Positions 46,999 through 55,445 of a DNA stretch of 64,000 nucleotides are shown in pieces. Positions within the stretch are counted from its first letter, which is position 1; every line of letters starts with the position of its first letter. Position numbers and translations under genes: made by a program. Origin of the DNA: SHVZ01 sp041906305 (GTDB taxonomy: Bacteria; Pseudomonadota; Alphaproteobacteria; SHVZ01); NCBI GenBank assembly GCA_041906305.1, contig JAYRJL010000002.1, positions 682,001 to 746,000 of the forward strand, given 5' to 3'. The notes beneath the pieces are model-generated. The model was not told the origin of the DNA and ran no database searches. It saw nothing but the letters and a program-made list of their open reading frames with translations.

Positions 46999-49092
46999 AT
47001 GCGGCCCGCCGTCCTCTTCCCGTTGTTCGCCGACGTGACCTCTCTCCCGGGGATAGGCCCCCGTTTCGGCAAGCTGATCGCCAAGCTGGCAGGAGCCAAG
47101 GTCGTCGACCTGCTCTGGCACCGACCTGTCGGGCTGGTCGACCGGCGGTTCCAGCCGAGCATTGCCGATGCCCCGGAAGGCCGGATCTGCACCCTCAAGG
47201 TGCGGGTCGACGAGCACGTGCCGCCACCAAACCCCAGGCGGCCCTACCGCGTTCTCGCCCGCGACTCGAGCGGCACGGTCGAATTGGTGTTCTTCCACGC
47301 CAAGGGCGATTGGCTGACCAAGGCGCTGCCGATCGGCGAGGTCCGGCTGGTCAGCGGCCGGGTCGAGCGCTTCCAGGGCCGCGTCCAGATGGCGCACCCA
47401 GACCGCATCGTCGGCGAGGACCAGGCTGACGAGCTGCTGAAGCTGGAGCCGACCTATCCCCTGACGGCGGGCCTTCCCGCCGGCACGCTCCGGAAGGCGA
47501 TCGAGCTTGCGGTCGATCGGGCGCCGGAGCTGCCGGAGTGGATGAACGGCCCGCTCAAGGAGCAGCGGGGCTGGCCCGGCTGGCGGCAGGCAATCGGCTT
47601 CATCCACGGTCCCTCGGGCCAGGGCGACCTCGAGCCGACCGCCCCTGGCCGCGTGCGGCTCGCCTATGACGAGCTGCTCTCGAACCAACTGGCCCTGGCG
47701 CTGATGCGCGCGCATCAGAAGAAGCAGGCCGGCCGACGCACCAAGGGCGACGGCAGGATCCGCGCGCGCATCCTGAAGGCGCTTCCCTACTCGCTGACCC
47801 GCTCCCAGGTCGAGGCCGACGCCGAGATCGCCGGCGATATGGCCGACGACAAGCGCATGCTCCGCCTGCTGCAGGGCGACGTCGGCTCCGGCAAGACCGT
47901 CGTCGCGCTGTTGGCGATGATCTCGGCGGTCGAGGCCGGATCGCAGGCGGCTCTGATGGCCCCGACCGAGATCCTGGCCCGCCAGCACTTCGCGACGATC
48001 GAGCCGCTGGCAAGGGCGGCGGGCGTTCCGGTCGCGCTGCTCACGGGCCGCGACAAGGGAAAGAAGCGCGACGAGATCCTGGCCGGCTTCGAGAACGGCT
48101 CGATCCCCCTTGCGGTCGGAACCCATGCGCTGGTGCAGGACGGTGTCGCCTTCCGCGACCTGGCGCTGGCTGTCGTCGACGAGCAGCACCGTTTCGGCGT
48201 CGACCAGCGCGTCGAGCTGTCGTCGAAGGGCAAGGCCGTCGACGTGCTGGCGATGACCGCGACGCCGATCCCGCGCACCCTGATGCTGGCGGCCTATGGC
48301 GACCTCGACGTCTCCAGGCTCACCGAGAAGCCGGCCGGTCGGAAGCCGGTCGATACGCGCACCGTGCCGCTCGACCGTCTCTCGGAAGTGATCGATGCCG
48401 TCGGCCGCGCGATGACGGCCGGCGGACAAGTGTTCTGGGTGTGTCCGCTGATCGAGGACAACCCCGACAGCCCGATGGACGAGACTGCGGCCGCCGAAGT
48501 GCGACATGCCGAGCTCGCCGCGCGCTTCGGCGCCGACCGCGTGGCGCTGGTCCATGGGCGGCTGAAGGCCGCCGAGAAGGACAAGGCGATGGGCGCCTTC
48601 TCCGAAGGCGTCGCCAAGCTGCTGGTCGCGACCACCGTGATCGAAGTCGGCGTCGACGTGCCGGCCGCGACCGTCATGGTGATCGAGCATGCCGAGCGCT
48701 TCGGGCTGGCCCAGCTCCACCAGCTACGCGGTCGCATCGGCCGCGGCGACAAGCCGGCGACCTGCCTGCTGCTCTACCAGACGCCCTTGGGCGAGGCGGC
48801 GAAGGCCCGGCTCGCGACATTGCGCGAGACCGACGACGGCTTCCGCATCGCCGAGGAGGATCTGAAGCTGCGTGGCGCGGGTGAGGTGCTGGGCAAGCGC
48901 CAAAGCGGCATGCCGGAGTTTCGCACGGCCGACCTCGAGGTCCATAGCGACCTCCTGCCCGTGGCGGCCGACGACGTGAAGCTGATCCTGGCGAAGGATC
49001 CCGAGCTGGAGAGCGAGCGCGGCAAGGCTCTTCGCACCCTGCTCTATCTGTTCGAGCAGGATACGGCGGTCCGCTATCTCAGGTCCGGCTGA
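46999..49092 (+). CDS. recG: RecG: ATP-dependent DNA helicase
   Basis: About 697 residues from ATG at 46999; an ATG at 46963 would add 12 residues. The N-terminal wedge domain (DLLWHRPVGLVDRR) and helicase motifs are seen: QGDVGSGKTVVALLA (Walker A), MAPTEILARQHF, VDEQHRFGVDQR (Walker B), AMTATPIPRTLML, and TTVIEVGVDVPAATVMVIEHAERF, HQLRGRIGRG near the end. RecG reverses stalled replication forks. Its end overlaps the DUF502 gene by 19 bases. Confidence 0.97.
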   Translation: MRPAVLFPLFADVTSLPGIGPRFGKLIAKLAGAKVVDLLWHRPVGLVDRRFQPSIADAPEGRICTLKVRVDEHVPPPNPRRPYRVLARDSSGTVELVFFHAKGDWLTKALPIGEVRLVSGRVERFQGRVQMAHPDRIVGEDQADELLKLEPTYPLTAGLPAGTLRKAIELAVDRAPELPEWMNGPLKEQRGWPGWRQAIGFIHGPSGQGDLEPTAPGRVRLAYDELLSNQLALALMRAHQKKQAGRRTKGDGRIRARILKALPYSLTRSQVEADAEIAGDMADDKRMLRLLQGDVGSGKTVVALLAMISAVEAGSQAALMAPTEILARQHFATIEPLARAAGVPVALLTGRDKGKKRDEILAGFENGSIPLAVGTHALVQDGVAFRDLALAVVDEQHRFGVDQRVELSSKGKAVDVLAMTATPIPRTLMLAAYGDLDVSRLTEKPAGRKPVDTRTVPLDRLSEVIDAVGRAMTAGGQVFWVCPLIEDNPDSPMDETAAAEVRHAELAARFGADRVALVHGRLKAAEKDKAMGAFSEGVAKLLVATTVIEVGVDVPAATVMVIEHAERFGLAQLHQLRGRIGRGDKPATCLLLYQTPLGEAAKARLATLRETDDGFRIAEEDLKLRGAGEVLGKRQSGMPEFRTADLEVHSDLLPVAADDVKLILAKDPELESERGKALRTLLYLFEQDTAVRYLRSG

Positions 49093-49769
49093 CCCGTGGG
49101 CTGATCGAGACCTCGATCGGGCGGAAGCACGATGCCGAGGCTGACGATCAGCTTGAGCGCCTCCTCGACGGTCATCTTCAACGGTTTCAGCTGCGCCCTC
49201 GGCACGAACAGCAGAAAACCGGAAGTCGGGTTCGGCGTCGTCGGCACATAGACCGGCACCAGCTCCTCGCCCACCTCGCGCACGACTTCCGTGTGCGTCT
49301 GGCCGCAGACGAAGGCGATCGTCCAGGACTCGCGGCGCGGATACTCGACCAGCACGACCTGGCGGAAGGTCTCCGACTTTTGCGCGAAGACCGTCTCGAC
49401 GATCTGCTTGATGGCGCCGTAGATGCCGCTGACCAGGGGCGTGCGCGCGATAATACGGTCGCCGATGCCGACGGCCCAGCGGCCGATCAGGCTCGCCGTG
49501 ACGGCACCGATCAACGTCAGGCCGACAGCCACGACGACGACACCGTAGCCTGGGATCTTGAACGGGAGATAGGTGCCGGGATTCAGCTGGGACGGGATCC
49601 AGCGCTCGACCAGCGAGTCGAAGTAGCCGATCAGCTCCCAGACGATATAGGCCGTCAACGCCAGTGGCACGACGACGAGGATGCCCGCGACCAGCCAGCC
49701 GCGGAGGCGTCGTCCCATGCTCTGATGGAACCGGGGAGCCTTGGGCGGCTCGAAGGCGCTGTCGGTCAT
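49074..49769 (-). CDS. DUF502 family membrane protein
   Basis: 231 residues with a hydrophobic hairpin (residues 25-50 and 75-95) and the DUF502 patterns GRRLRGWLVAGILVVVPLALTAYI, IPGYGVVVV, RTPLVSGIYGAIKQIVETV and the C-terminal LFVPRAQLKPLKMTVEEALKLIVSLG. These proteins are inner-membrane proteins with no established function. It is convergent with recG, overlapping the last 19 bases. The start ATG at 49769 faces the small-ORF region. Confidence 0.9.
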   Translation of the reverse strand: MTDSAFEPPKAPRFHQSMGRRLRGWLVAGILVVVPLALTAYIVWELIGYFDSLVERWIPSQLNPGTYLPFKIPGYGVVVVAVGLTLIGAVTASLIGRWAVGIGDRIIARTPLVSGIYGAIKQIVETVFAQKSETFRQVVLVEYPRRESWTIAFVCGQTHTEVVREVGEELVPVYVPTTPNPTSGFLLFVPRAQLKPLKMTVEEALKLIVSLGIVLPPDRGLDQPTGQPDLR

Positions 49770-49788
49770 TCCTCCGACAGCTTATGCC

Positions 49789-49917
49789 CTACTCCATGCT
49801 GATTAGGAAGAGCACGATCGCCCAGAGGCTCACCCCCGCCAGCCATGCCGTGACGACCGCATGACCCGGGCGGTCATCGAGGAGCGCGTCGTCGCGATCG
49901 TCCTGAACCAGAGCCAC
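49789..49917 (-). CDS. Putative single-helix mini-protein B
   Basis: A possible 42-residue reading frame from GTG at 49917. After an acidic start it has one hydrophobic helix, AVVTAWLAGVSLWAIVLFL, and ends ISME. The same helix pattern, xVxxWxAGVxLWxxxLxLxS, appears in the neighbouring frame at 50016. The similarity between the two suggests that at least the helix region is under selection. A longer in-frame reading to 50163 exists but its upstream part has no family character. I see no ribosome site clear enough to fix the start. Confidence 0.3.
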   Translation of the reverse strand: MALVQDDRDDALLDDRPGHAVVTAWLAGVSLWAIVLFLISME

Positions 49918-50015
49918 GGTGTCACCCAGCCGGCGAGCACGAACCGCAGATGCCCACACGGCATGGCCGATGGAGTCGGTCCGCGCCGCGGGTGCGAGCG
50001 CGAACGCGCGCGCCC

Positions 50016-50135
50016 TTACGGGATCGAGAGAAGGACGAGCGCCGTCACCCAGAGGCCGACGCCGGCGATCCAGCTCGCGACCGTGCTCCGGCAGAATGTC
50101 GGGAGCAGTTCGAAGACGCAGCGCGTTGAGGTCAT
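50016..50135 (-). CDS. Putative single-helix mini-protein A
   Basis: A 39-residue frame from ATG at 50135, too short for automatic calling. It reads MTSTRCVFELLPTFCRSTVA, then SWIAGVGLWVTALVLLSIP. The second half is a single hydrophobic helix closely resembling the one in mini-protein B at 49789. The frame differs from the 124-codon frame that crosses the region, so the longer frame would mix two genes. It lies directly upstream of the CRP-like palindrome at 50188 on the opposite strand. Confidence 0.35.
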   Translation of the reverse strand: MTSTRCVFELLPTFCRSTVASWIAGVGLWVTALVLLSIP

Positions 50136-50187
50136 GGCTCATGTCCCAAGGAAACTGCGCCATCGTGTTCTCTCGCTACATATAAAG

Positions 50188-50205
50188 CTGTGACTGCTGT
50201 CACAG
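50188..50205 (+). promoter_or_regulatory. CRP/FNR-type palindrome upstream of the polyketide cassette
   Basis: A perfect 18-base inverted repeat, CTGTGAC-TGCT-GTCACAG. Its centre matches the CRP consensus TGTGA-N6-TCACA exactly. It lies 120 bases upstream of the polyketide synthase start (50325), within the gene-poor region, and could control that gene, the divergent mini-ORF, or both. A further TGTGAC half-site starts at 50209. Confidence 0.7.
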
Positions 50206-50324
50206 AGATGTGACGCTCGAAGTCTCGCTTGTATGTCGCGTTAAACTATGTTCGGTTCGAAAGGCGCCAACGCCATCCGGCCGGATGGAAGTGCGGGGGC
50301 ATCGATGGCGCCCACAACCGAGGA

Positions 50325-51359
50325 ATGCCCCCGATGCCTCCCCGCCTTCTCGCCCTTGCCACATCCGTGCCCGATTATGTCCTCGATCAGGACGCCGTCG
50401 GCGTCCGTGCTGCGCAGTTGTTCTCCGGCAGGACGGAGGCGTTCGCGCGGCTGGCGCAGATCTACGGCAACGCCGGCATCGCCAAGCGGCACTCCTGCGT
50501 CCCCATCGACTGGTTCATGGCTCCTCACGGATGGCAGGAGCGCTCGCGCCTCTACGTCGACGAATCCCTCGCGCTGGCCGACCGGGCGATCCGCCGCTCG
50601 CTCGCCGATTGCGGTCTTGAGCTCGGCGACATCGACGGGCTGGTCGTCGTCTCGACAACCGGGATCGCCACGCCGTCGCTCGATGCGTTGCTGCAGGAAC
50701 GCCTCGGTCTCCGGCGAGACCTGCGGCGCCTTCCGGTGTTCGGCTTCGGGTGCGCCGGCGGCGTCCTCGGCCTCGCCCGTACCGCCGCCATGGCGATGGC
50801 CGAACCGGGATCGCGCATCCTCTGCGTCGTCGTCGAGCTTTGCGGCCTCACCTTCAGACCGGCGGACACCTCGCCCGCCAACATCGTCGCGACCGCGCTG
50901 TTCGGCGACGGCGCGGCCGCCGCGGTGATCTCGACCGAAGGAGATGGCCCCGCCATCGGCCCCTGGGGTGAGCACAGCTTCCCCGGCAGCCTCGACGTCA
51001 TGGGTTGGGATATCGGTGACGACGGCTTCGGCGTTCGCTTCTCGCGCGACATCCCGAAGCTTGTTCGCGAGGACCTCGTGCCGGTACTCGACGCCTACCT
51101 GGAGCGCCATGGTCTTGCGCTCACGGACTTCGACGCGATCGCCGCCCATCCCGGCGGCGCCAAGGTGATCGACGCGCTCGAGGAGACCTTCCATCGGCCC
51201 TTGCCTGAGGCGCGCTCGGTCCTCCGCGATTTCGGCAACATGTCGGCGCCGACCGTGCTGTTCGTGCTGGACCGTCTTCGGCCATGGACCGGGCGGGTCC
51301 TGATGACGGCGCTCGGTCCGGGCTTCACCGCCGGCTTCCTCGCGCTCGGCCCGGCATGA
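50325..51359 (+). CDS. Type III polyketide synthase (alkylpyrone/alkylresorcinol synthase-like)
   Basis: 344 residues with the complete catalytic triad of type III synthases: Cys143 in FGFGCAGGVLGL, His275 in AAHPGGAKVI and Asn305 in FGNMSAPT. Such enzymes extend a fatty acyl starter with malonyl-CoA and cyclise to alkylpyrones, alkylresorcinols or similar compounds. ATG at 50325, nine bases upstream of another Met, is preceded by GAGGA. An ICMT-like methyltransferase gene overlaps its stop (ATGA), the pairing known from the BpsA/BpsB and SrsA/SrsB systems. Starter and product are unknown. Confidence 0.93.
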   Translation: MPPMPPRLLALATSVPDYVLDQDAVGVRAAQLFSGRTEAFARLAQIYGNAGIAKRHSCVPIDWFMAPHGWQERSRLYVDESLALADRAIRRSLADCGLELGDIDGLVVVSTTGIATPSLDALLQERLGLRRDLRRLPVFGFGCAGGVLGLARTAAMAMAEPGSRILCVVVELCGLTFRPADTSPANIVATALFGDGAAAAVISTEGDGPAIGPWGEHSFPGSLDVMGWDIGDDGFGVRFSRDIPKLVREDLVPVLDAYLERHGLALTDFDAIAAHPGGAKVIDALEETFHRPLPEARSVLRDFGNMSAPTVLFVLDRLRPWTGRVLMTALGPGFTAGFLALGPA

Positions 51360-51856
51360 GCTGGCTTTACGTCGTCGTCGGGCTGGTCACGATCCAGCGT
51401 CTCGGCGAGCTCGCTTGGTCTCGCCGCAATGAGCGGTCGCTTCGGAATGCCGGTGCCATCGAGGTCGGGCGAAGCCACTACCCGTTCTTCATCGCGCTGC
51501 ATGCGGGCTGGCTCGCGGCGATTCTGCTGGGGGTGCCTTCCGAAACCGTACCTGACAGCATGCTGCTCGGTTTCTTCGCAGTCCTCCAGATTCTCAGGAT
51601 CTGGATCGTCGCGAGCCTCGGCGGCTTTTGGACCACGCGGATCCTGTCGCTGCCGGGTGCGCCGCTGGTTCGCCGCGGCCCTTACCGCTGGGTCCGACAT
51701 CCCAACTACATGGTGGTCTCGGCGGAGATCGCGATCCTGCCGATGGCATTCGGGGCAATCGGGATCGCCTTGATCTTCTCCGCCGCCAATCTGATCCTGC
51801 TTGCTGTCCGTATTCATGCCGAGGAGGCGGCCCTCGCCTCTCGCCGGTCTCTTTAG
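51356..51856 (+). CDS. Isoprenylcysteine carboxyl methyltransferase (ICMT)-like protein
   Basis: 166 residues with four or five hydrophobic helices. It has the ICMT region LVRRGPYRWVRHPNYMVVSAEI with R-H-P-N-Y, and a C-terminal RIHAEEAAL, which together bind S-adenosylmethionine in this family. It overlaps the polyketide synthase stop by four bases (ATGA). In known systems (BpsB, SrsB) such proteins methylate the alkylpyrone or alkylresorcinol product of the synthase, so a methyl ether is the expected product (inference). Confidence 0.88.
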   Translation: MSWLYVVVGLVTIQRLGELAWSRRNERSLRNAGAIEVGRSHYPFFIALHAGWLAAILLGVPSETVPDSMLLGFFAVLQILRIWIVASLGGFWTTRILSLPGAPLVRRGPYRWVRHPNYMVVSAEIAILPMAFGAIGIALIFSAANLILLAVRIHAEEAALASRRSL

Positions 51857-51866
51857 AGGAGTCCCC

Positions 51867-53003
51867 GTGTCCGAGTTCGGCAAAGCGGTCCGCCATTTCT
51901 GGACGCTCGATTGGAGCGCCGCACATTTGAACCACGGAAGCTACGGCGCCACGCCGAAGCCGGTGCTCACCGCTCAGGACACGGTCCGACAGGAAATGGA
52001 GCGGACGATCGGCGACTTCTTCATGCGCCAGTTGCCTGGACGCCTGCGCTCCGCCGCGGCCGAGCTCGCCGGATACCTAGGGGCGGAAGCCGACGACGTC
52101 GTCTTCGTCGACAACGCAACGGCCGGTATGCAGTCGGTGATCGGGTCGATCGAGCTCGAGCCTGGCGACGAGATCCTGATCAACGACCAGACCTACAACG
52201 CGGTGAAAAACATTGCCCGCTACGAGGCAGGCCGCGTCGGAGCCAGGGTGGTCGAGGTCACCTTTCCCTTCCCGGTCGAAGACGACGGCACATCCATCGT
52301 CGATGCTTTCAGGGCGGGACTGAGTCCCCGCACACGGCTCGTCGTGCTCGACCACATTACGTCGGCGACCGCGGTGGTCATGCCGGTCGAGCGCCTGATT
52401 GCGGCGTCTCGCGAGACCGGCGCACTCATCCTGGTCGACGGAGCCCATGCACCAGGCCAGGTCGATCTGGACCTCGCCACGCTCGGCGCCGATTTCTACA
52501 CCGGCAACTGCCACAAGTGGCTCGCCGCGCCGAAGGGGGCCGCGTTTCTCTGGGCGAAGCGCGAGCATCAGCCCTGGCTGCATCCGCCCATCGTCTCTCA
52601 TGGACTGGGAAAGGGCTTCATCGCCGAGTTCGACTGGACCGGTACGCGCGATCCATCCTCGTTCCTGGCCGTGCCGAGTGCGCTCTCCTTCCGCCAGACT
52701 TTCGGCGACAGCCGCATCAAGGCGCACAACCGAGCGCTCGCGGAGGAAGCCGGTGCCTATCTCGCCGACGCGTGGAAGACCCGCCTCGGGGCGCCGCCCT
52801 CGCTCTCCGGATCGATGCGAATGGTCAAGCTGCCGCTCGCCATCGACGCCTTCCCAGATTTGAGGCTCAAGCTGTGGCAGGATCATCGGATCGACGTGCC
52901 GGTCAACGCACTCGCCGACGGCCTCTGGGTCCGTATCTCGGCCCAGCTCTACAACGAGATGGACGACTACCGGCGCCTCGCCGACGCGGTCCGGAACCTC
53001 TAG
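51867..53003 (+). CDS. Class V aminotransferase (isopenicillin N epimerase-like)
   Basis: 378 residues from GTG at 51867, preceded by AGAGGA. It starts LNHGSYGATPKPVL, typical of the isopenicillin-N epimerase-like subgroup, with PLP-binding features VDGAHAPGQVDLDL and the Lys of GNCHKWLAAPKG. These enzymes act on the alpha-amino group of amino acids or remove sulfur from cysteine. It follows the methyltransferase after ten bases and precedes the cyclic-nucleotide-binding gene. Whether it acts in the polyketide pathway is unknown. Confidence 0.88.
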   Translation: MSEFGKAVRHFWTLDWSAAHLNHGSYGATPKPVLTAQDTVRQEMERTIGDFFMRQLPGRLRSAAAELAGYLGAEADDVVFVDNATAGMQSVIGSIELEPGDEILINDQTYNAVKNIARYEAGRVGARVVEVTFPFPVEDDGTSIVDAFRAGLSPRTRLVVLDHITSATAVVMPVERLIAASRETGALILVDGAHAPGQVDLDLATLGADFYTGNCHKWLAAPKGAAFLWAKREHQPWLHPPIVSHGLGKGFIAEFDWTGTRDPSSFLAVPSALSFRQTFGDSRIKAHNRALAEEAGAYLADAWKTRLGAPPSLSGSMRMVKLPLAIDAFPDLRLKLWQDHRIDVPVNALADGLWVRISAQLYNEMDDYRRLADAVRNL

Positions 53004-53015
53004 GGGGAGAGCCCG

Positions 53016-53417
53016 ATGGTCGACAAGTTCCAGGCCGTGACCTTCGTTCCAGGCGATGTGCTGCTGCGTGAGGGCGACACGGCCGCCGCCGCCTACCTGA
53101 TCGAAAGCGGCGCCGTCGAAGTCTCGAAGATGGTCGACGGCCGCCGCATCGTTCTCAACACGCTCGGCCCGGGCGCGATCGTCGGCGAGATGGCGCTGAT
53201 CGACAGGGGCCCCCGCAGCGCGACCGTCTCCGCCACCGCCAAGACGATCGCGCTGATCATCGACCAGAAGGTCTTCGATCGCGTCCTGGCCAGTGCCGAG
53301 CCGGTCTTGAGGGCGCTGGTGTTGGCCTATACGACCCATCTGCGCAATCTCGGGACCCGCGCCTCGCAGCTGGAAAGCGACCTGCACCGGGCTTACGAAA
53401 CCAAGTCGCCGCGCTGA
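53016..53417 (+). CDS. Stand-alone cyclic nucleotide-binding domain protein
   Basis: 133 residues consisting only of a CRP-type cyclic nucleotide-binding domain: FVPGDVLLREGDTAAAAYLIESGAVEV near the start and the phosphate-binding cassette GEMALIDRGPRSATVSA with Glu and Arg conserved. No DNA-binding helix-turn-helix follows; a helical tail of about 25 residues does. It is therefore a potential cAMP-binding adaptor. The gene lies 12 bases after the aminotransferase, with AGGGGGAGA at its start. Confidence 0.88.
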   Translation: MVDKFQAVTFVPGDVLLREGDTAAAAYLIESGAVEVSKMVDGRRIVLNTLGPGAIVGEMALIDRGPRSATVSATAKTIALIIDQKVFDRVLASAEPVLRALVLAYTTHLRNLGTRASQLESDLHRAYETKSPR

Positions 53418-53494
53418 CCATCGCCCCGGGGTTGGTTCCTGGGTCGATCCGGCGCTATGGTCAGGCCCCCGCCGGCCCCAAGGACTCGATTTCC

Positions 53495-54985
53495 ATGCAG
53501 GATATTCAACGCATCGTCTCCCTGATCGAAGGGAAAGCCCCGGCCTATATCGCCCTCAGCGACAAGGTCTGGGACCTGGCCGAGCTTCGCTATCAGGAAG
53601 AGAAATCGGTCCAGGCACAGATCGAGATGCTGGAGAAGGAAGGCTTCAAGGTGAAGCGGGGTGTCGCCGGCATTCCAACGGCCTTCGAAGCGGAGGCCGG
53701 AGAGGGTGGCCCGCTGATCGGCTTCCTCGGCGAGTACGATGCACTTTCCGGCCTCAGCCAGAAGTCGGGCGTGACGGAGAAGGTCTCGGCCGGCGGCCCC
53801 AACGGCCAGGGCTGCGGCCATAACCTGCTCGGCTGCGGCGCGCTGCTCGCCGCCGCCGCGGTGAAGGACTACCTCAAGGCCAACAAGATCCCGGGCCGCA
53901 TCCGCTACTACGGCTGCCCGGCCGAGGAAGGCGGCTCCGGCAAGACCTTCATGGCGCGCGAAGGCATGTTCGCCGACCTTGACGCCGCCGTGACCTGGCA
54001 TCCCGGAAATTTTTTCGGCGTCATGTCGGTGCGCTCGCTTGCCAACATTCAGGCCTATTTCCGCTTTACCGGCCGCGCCGCACACGCCGCCGGCTCGCCG
54101 CATCTCGGCCGAAGCGCGCTGGACGCGGTCGAGCTGATGAACGTCGGCGTCAACTACATGCGCGAGCACATGCCGCCCGACGCCCGCGTCCACTGCGCCG
54201 TCACCGACACCGGCGGCATCTCGCCGAACGTCGTGCAGGCGAAGGCCGAGGTGCTCTATCTGGTTCGCGCTCCGGAGGTCGCCGAGACCGTCGAGCTGTT
54301 CGAGCGCGTGAAGAAGATCGCCGAAGGCGCGGCGCTGATGACCGAGACCCAGGCCGTGGTCGATTTCGACAAGGCCTGCTCCAACGTGTTGCCCAACACC
54401 GCACTCGAGATGGCGCTGCACCGGAACGCCCAGAAGCTCGGACCGACGCCGTTCGACGACACCGATCGCGACTTTGCGGACAAGCTTCGGAAGGCGGCGC
54501 TGACTGCGGCCGACATCACCTCCAGCATCCGCTCGGCCGGCCTATCGAAATATCCAAACGTCATGCACGACGACATCCTGCCCTTCGACGGGACGCCGCA
54601 GGTGCTGTTCGGCTCGACCGACGTCGGCGACGTCTCGCTGGTCACGCCGACGGTCCAGGCCTGGGGCGCCTGCTTCGCCGTCGGCACGCCGGGTCACTCC
54701 TGGCAGCTCGTGACCCAGGGCAAGCTGCCGGCAGCGCACAAAGGCATGATCCACGCGGCCAAGGCGATGGCGGCGACAGCGATCGATGCGATCGAGGATC
54801 CGTCCTTGCTCGCCACGGCCAGGGCAGAGCTGAAGGAGCGCATGGCCGGCCAGCCCTATGCCTGTCCGATCCCGAAGTCCGTGGATCTGCCGTTCAAGCG
54901 TCGTCCGGACAGCGGCATGCCGCTGGGCGCCCCGCTCTCGCCGCATGTCGGCGGCCCGCTGTCGCGGGCAAAGCTGCCGACCTGA
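53495..54985 (+). CDS. M20-family amidohydrolase (AbgB-like)
   Basis: About 496 residues from ATG at 53495. The M20 features are GEYDALSGLSQ, a GQGCGHNLLG metal region, CPAEEGGSGKTFM with the catalytic Glu, and AAHAAGSPHLGRSALDAVELM in the dimerisation domain. It resembles the p-aminobenzoyl-glutamate hydrolase B subunit rather than ArgE or DapE. It cleaves an amide bond of an amino acid conjugate; the substrate is unknown. It lies 77 bases after the CNB gene and ten bases before the globin. Confidence 0.9.
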   Translation: MQDIQRIVSLIEGKAPAYIALSDKVWDLAELRYQEEKSVQAQIEMLEKEGFKVKRGVAGIPTAFEAEAGEGGPLIGFLGEYDALSGLSQKSGVTEKVSAGGPNGQGCGHNLLGCGALLAAAAVKDYLKANKIPGRIRYYGCPAEEGGSGKTFMAREGMFADLDAAVTWHPGNFFGVMSVRSLANIQAYFRFTGRAAHAAGSPHLGRSALDAVELMNVGVNYMREHMPPDARVHCAVTDTGGISPNVVQAKAEVLYLVRAPEVAETVELFERVKKIAEGAALMTETQAVVDFDKACSNVLPNTALEMALHRNAQKLGPTPFDDTDRDFADKLRKAALTAADITSSIRSAGLSKYPNVMHDDILPFDGTPQVLFGSTDVGDVSLVTPTVQAWGACFAVGTPGHSWQLVTQGKLPAAHKGMIHAAKAMAATAIDAIEDPSLLATARAELKERMAGQPYACPIPKSVDLPFKRRPDSGMPLGAPLSPHVGGPLSRAKLPT

Positions 54986-54995
54986 AGACCGTCCG

Positions 54996-55433
54996 ATGGA
55001 CGACTTCCTCGTGATGGGCCACGACGAGGCCAAGCTCGTCCGAGGTACCTTCGACAGCATGATCCGCGACGGCAAGGGGCCCGAATTCGCCCGCGCCTTC
55101 TATGACCACCTCTTCACCATCGCGCCGGAGGTGCGCGAGTGGTTCCCGAAGGACATGGTCGAGCAGAACCGGAAGCTGGTGAAGACTTTGGGCGTGCTGC
55201 TGAAGAACCTGCCGGAATGGCACGATGTCGCCGGCCCGGCGCGGGCGCTGGGTCCCCAACACGGCCCCTTCCCGATCGAGCCCAAGCACTTCGAAGCCTT
55301 CGTCACCTGCCTGTTCAAGGCGATGGAGGACGTGATGGGGACGCCGCTGCTGCCCGACGTCTCGATCCCGTTCCGGATGGCGTTCCTCAGGATCGGCGCG
55401 GAGATGATGCGCGCCGGGCGCGCTCGGCCGTAG
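54996..55433 (+). CDS. Globin-like haem protein
   Basis: 145 residues, a single-domain globin. It reads FDSMIRDGKGPEFARAFYDHLF, then IAPEVREWFP, and the proximal-side segment LGPQHGPFPIEPKHFEAFVTCLF, where a His serves as the haem ligand. No reductase domain is attached, so it is a myoglobin-like or sensor-type single-domain globin. It follows the amidohydrolase by ten bases and ends 12 bases before the convergent PAS_5 gene. Confidence 0.85.
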   Translation: MDDFLVMGHDEAKLVRGTFDSMIRDGKGPEFARAFYDHLFTIAPEVREWFPKDMVEQNRKLVKTLGVLLKNLPEWHDVAGPARALGPQHGPFPIEPKHFEAFVTCLFKAMEDVMGTPLLPDVSIPFRMAFLRIGAEMMRAGRARP

Positions 55434-55445
55434 GCGGTCTCTACC

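Larger units (their letters stand above)
49770..50324. other. Long stretch without a standard gene, between DUF502 and the polyketide synthase
   Basis: About 555 bases with no normal-length gene. It holds the two mini-ORFs on the minus strand and the CRP-type palindrome at 50188-50205. The part after the palindrome is A/T-richer than the surroundings (TATAAAG, GTTAAAC), consistent with a promoter region for the + strand polyketide gene starting at 50325. I see no RNA gene. Confidence 0.6.

Noticed and set aside
49789..50163. A 124-codon frame on the minus strand
   Set aside because: Its N-terminal part overlaps mini-ORF A in another frame and has no family character; two short frames explain the helices better.
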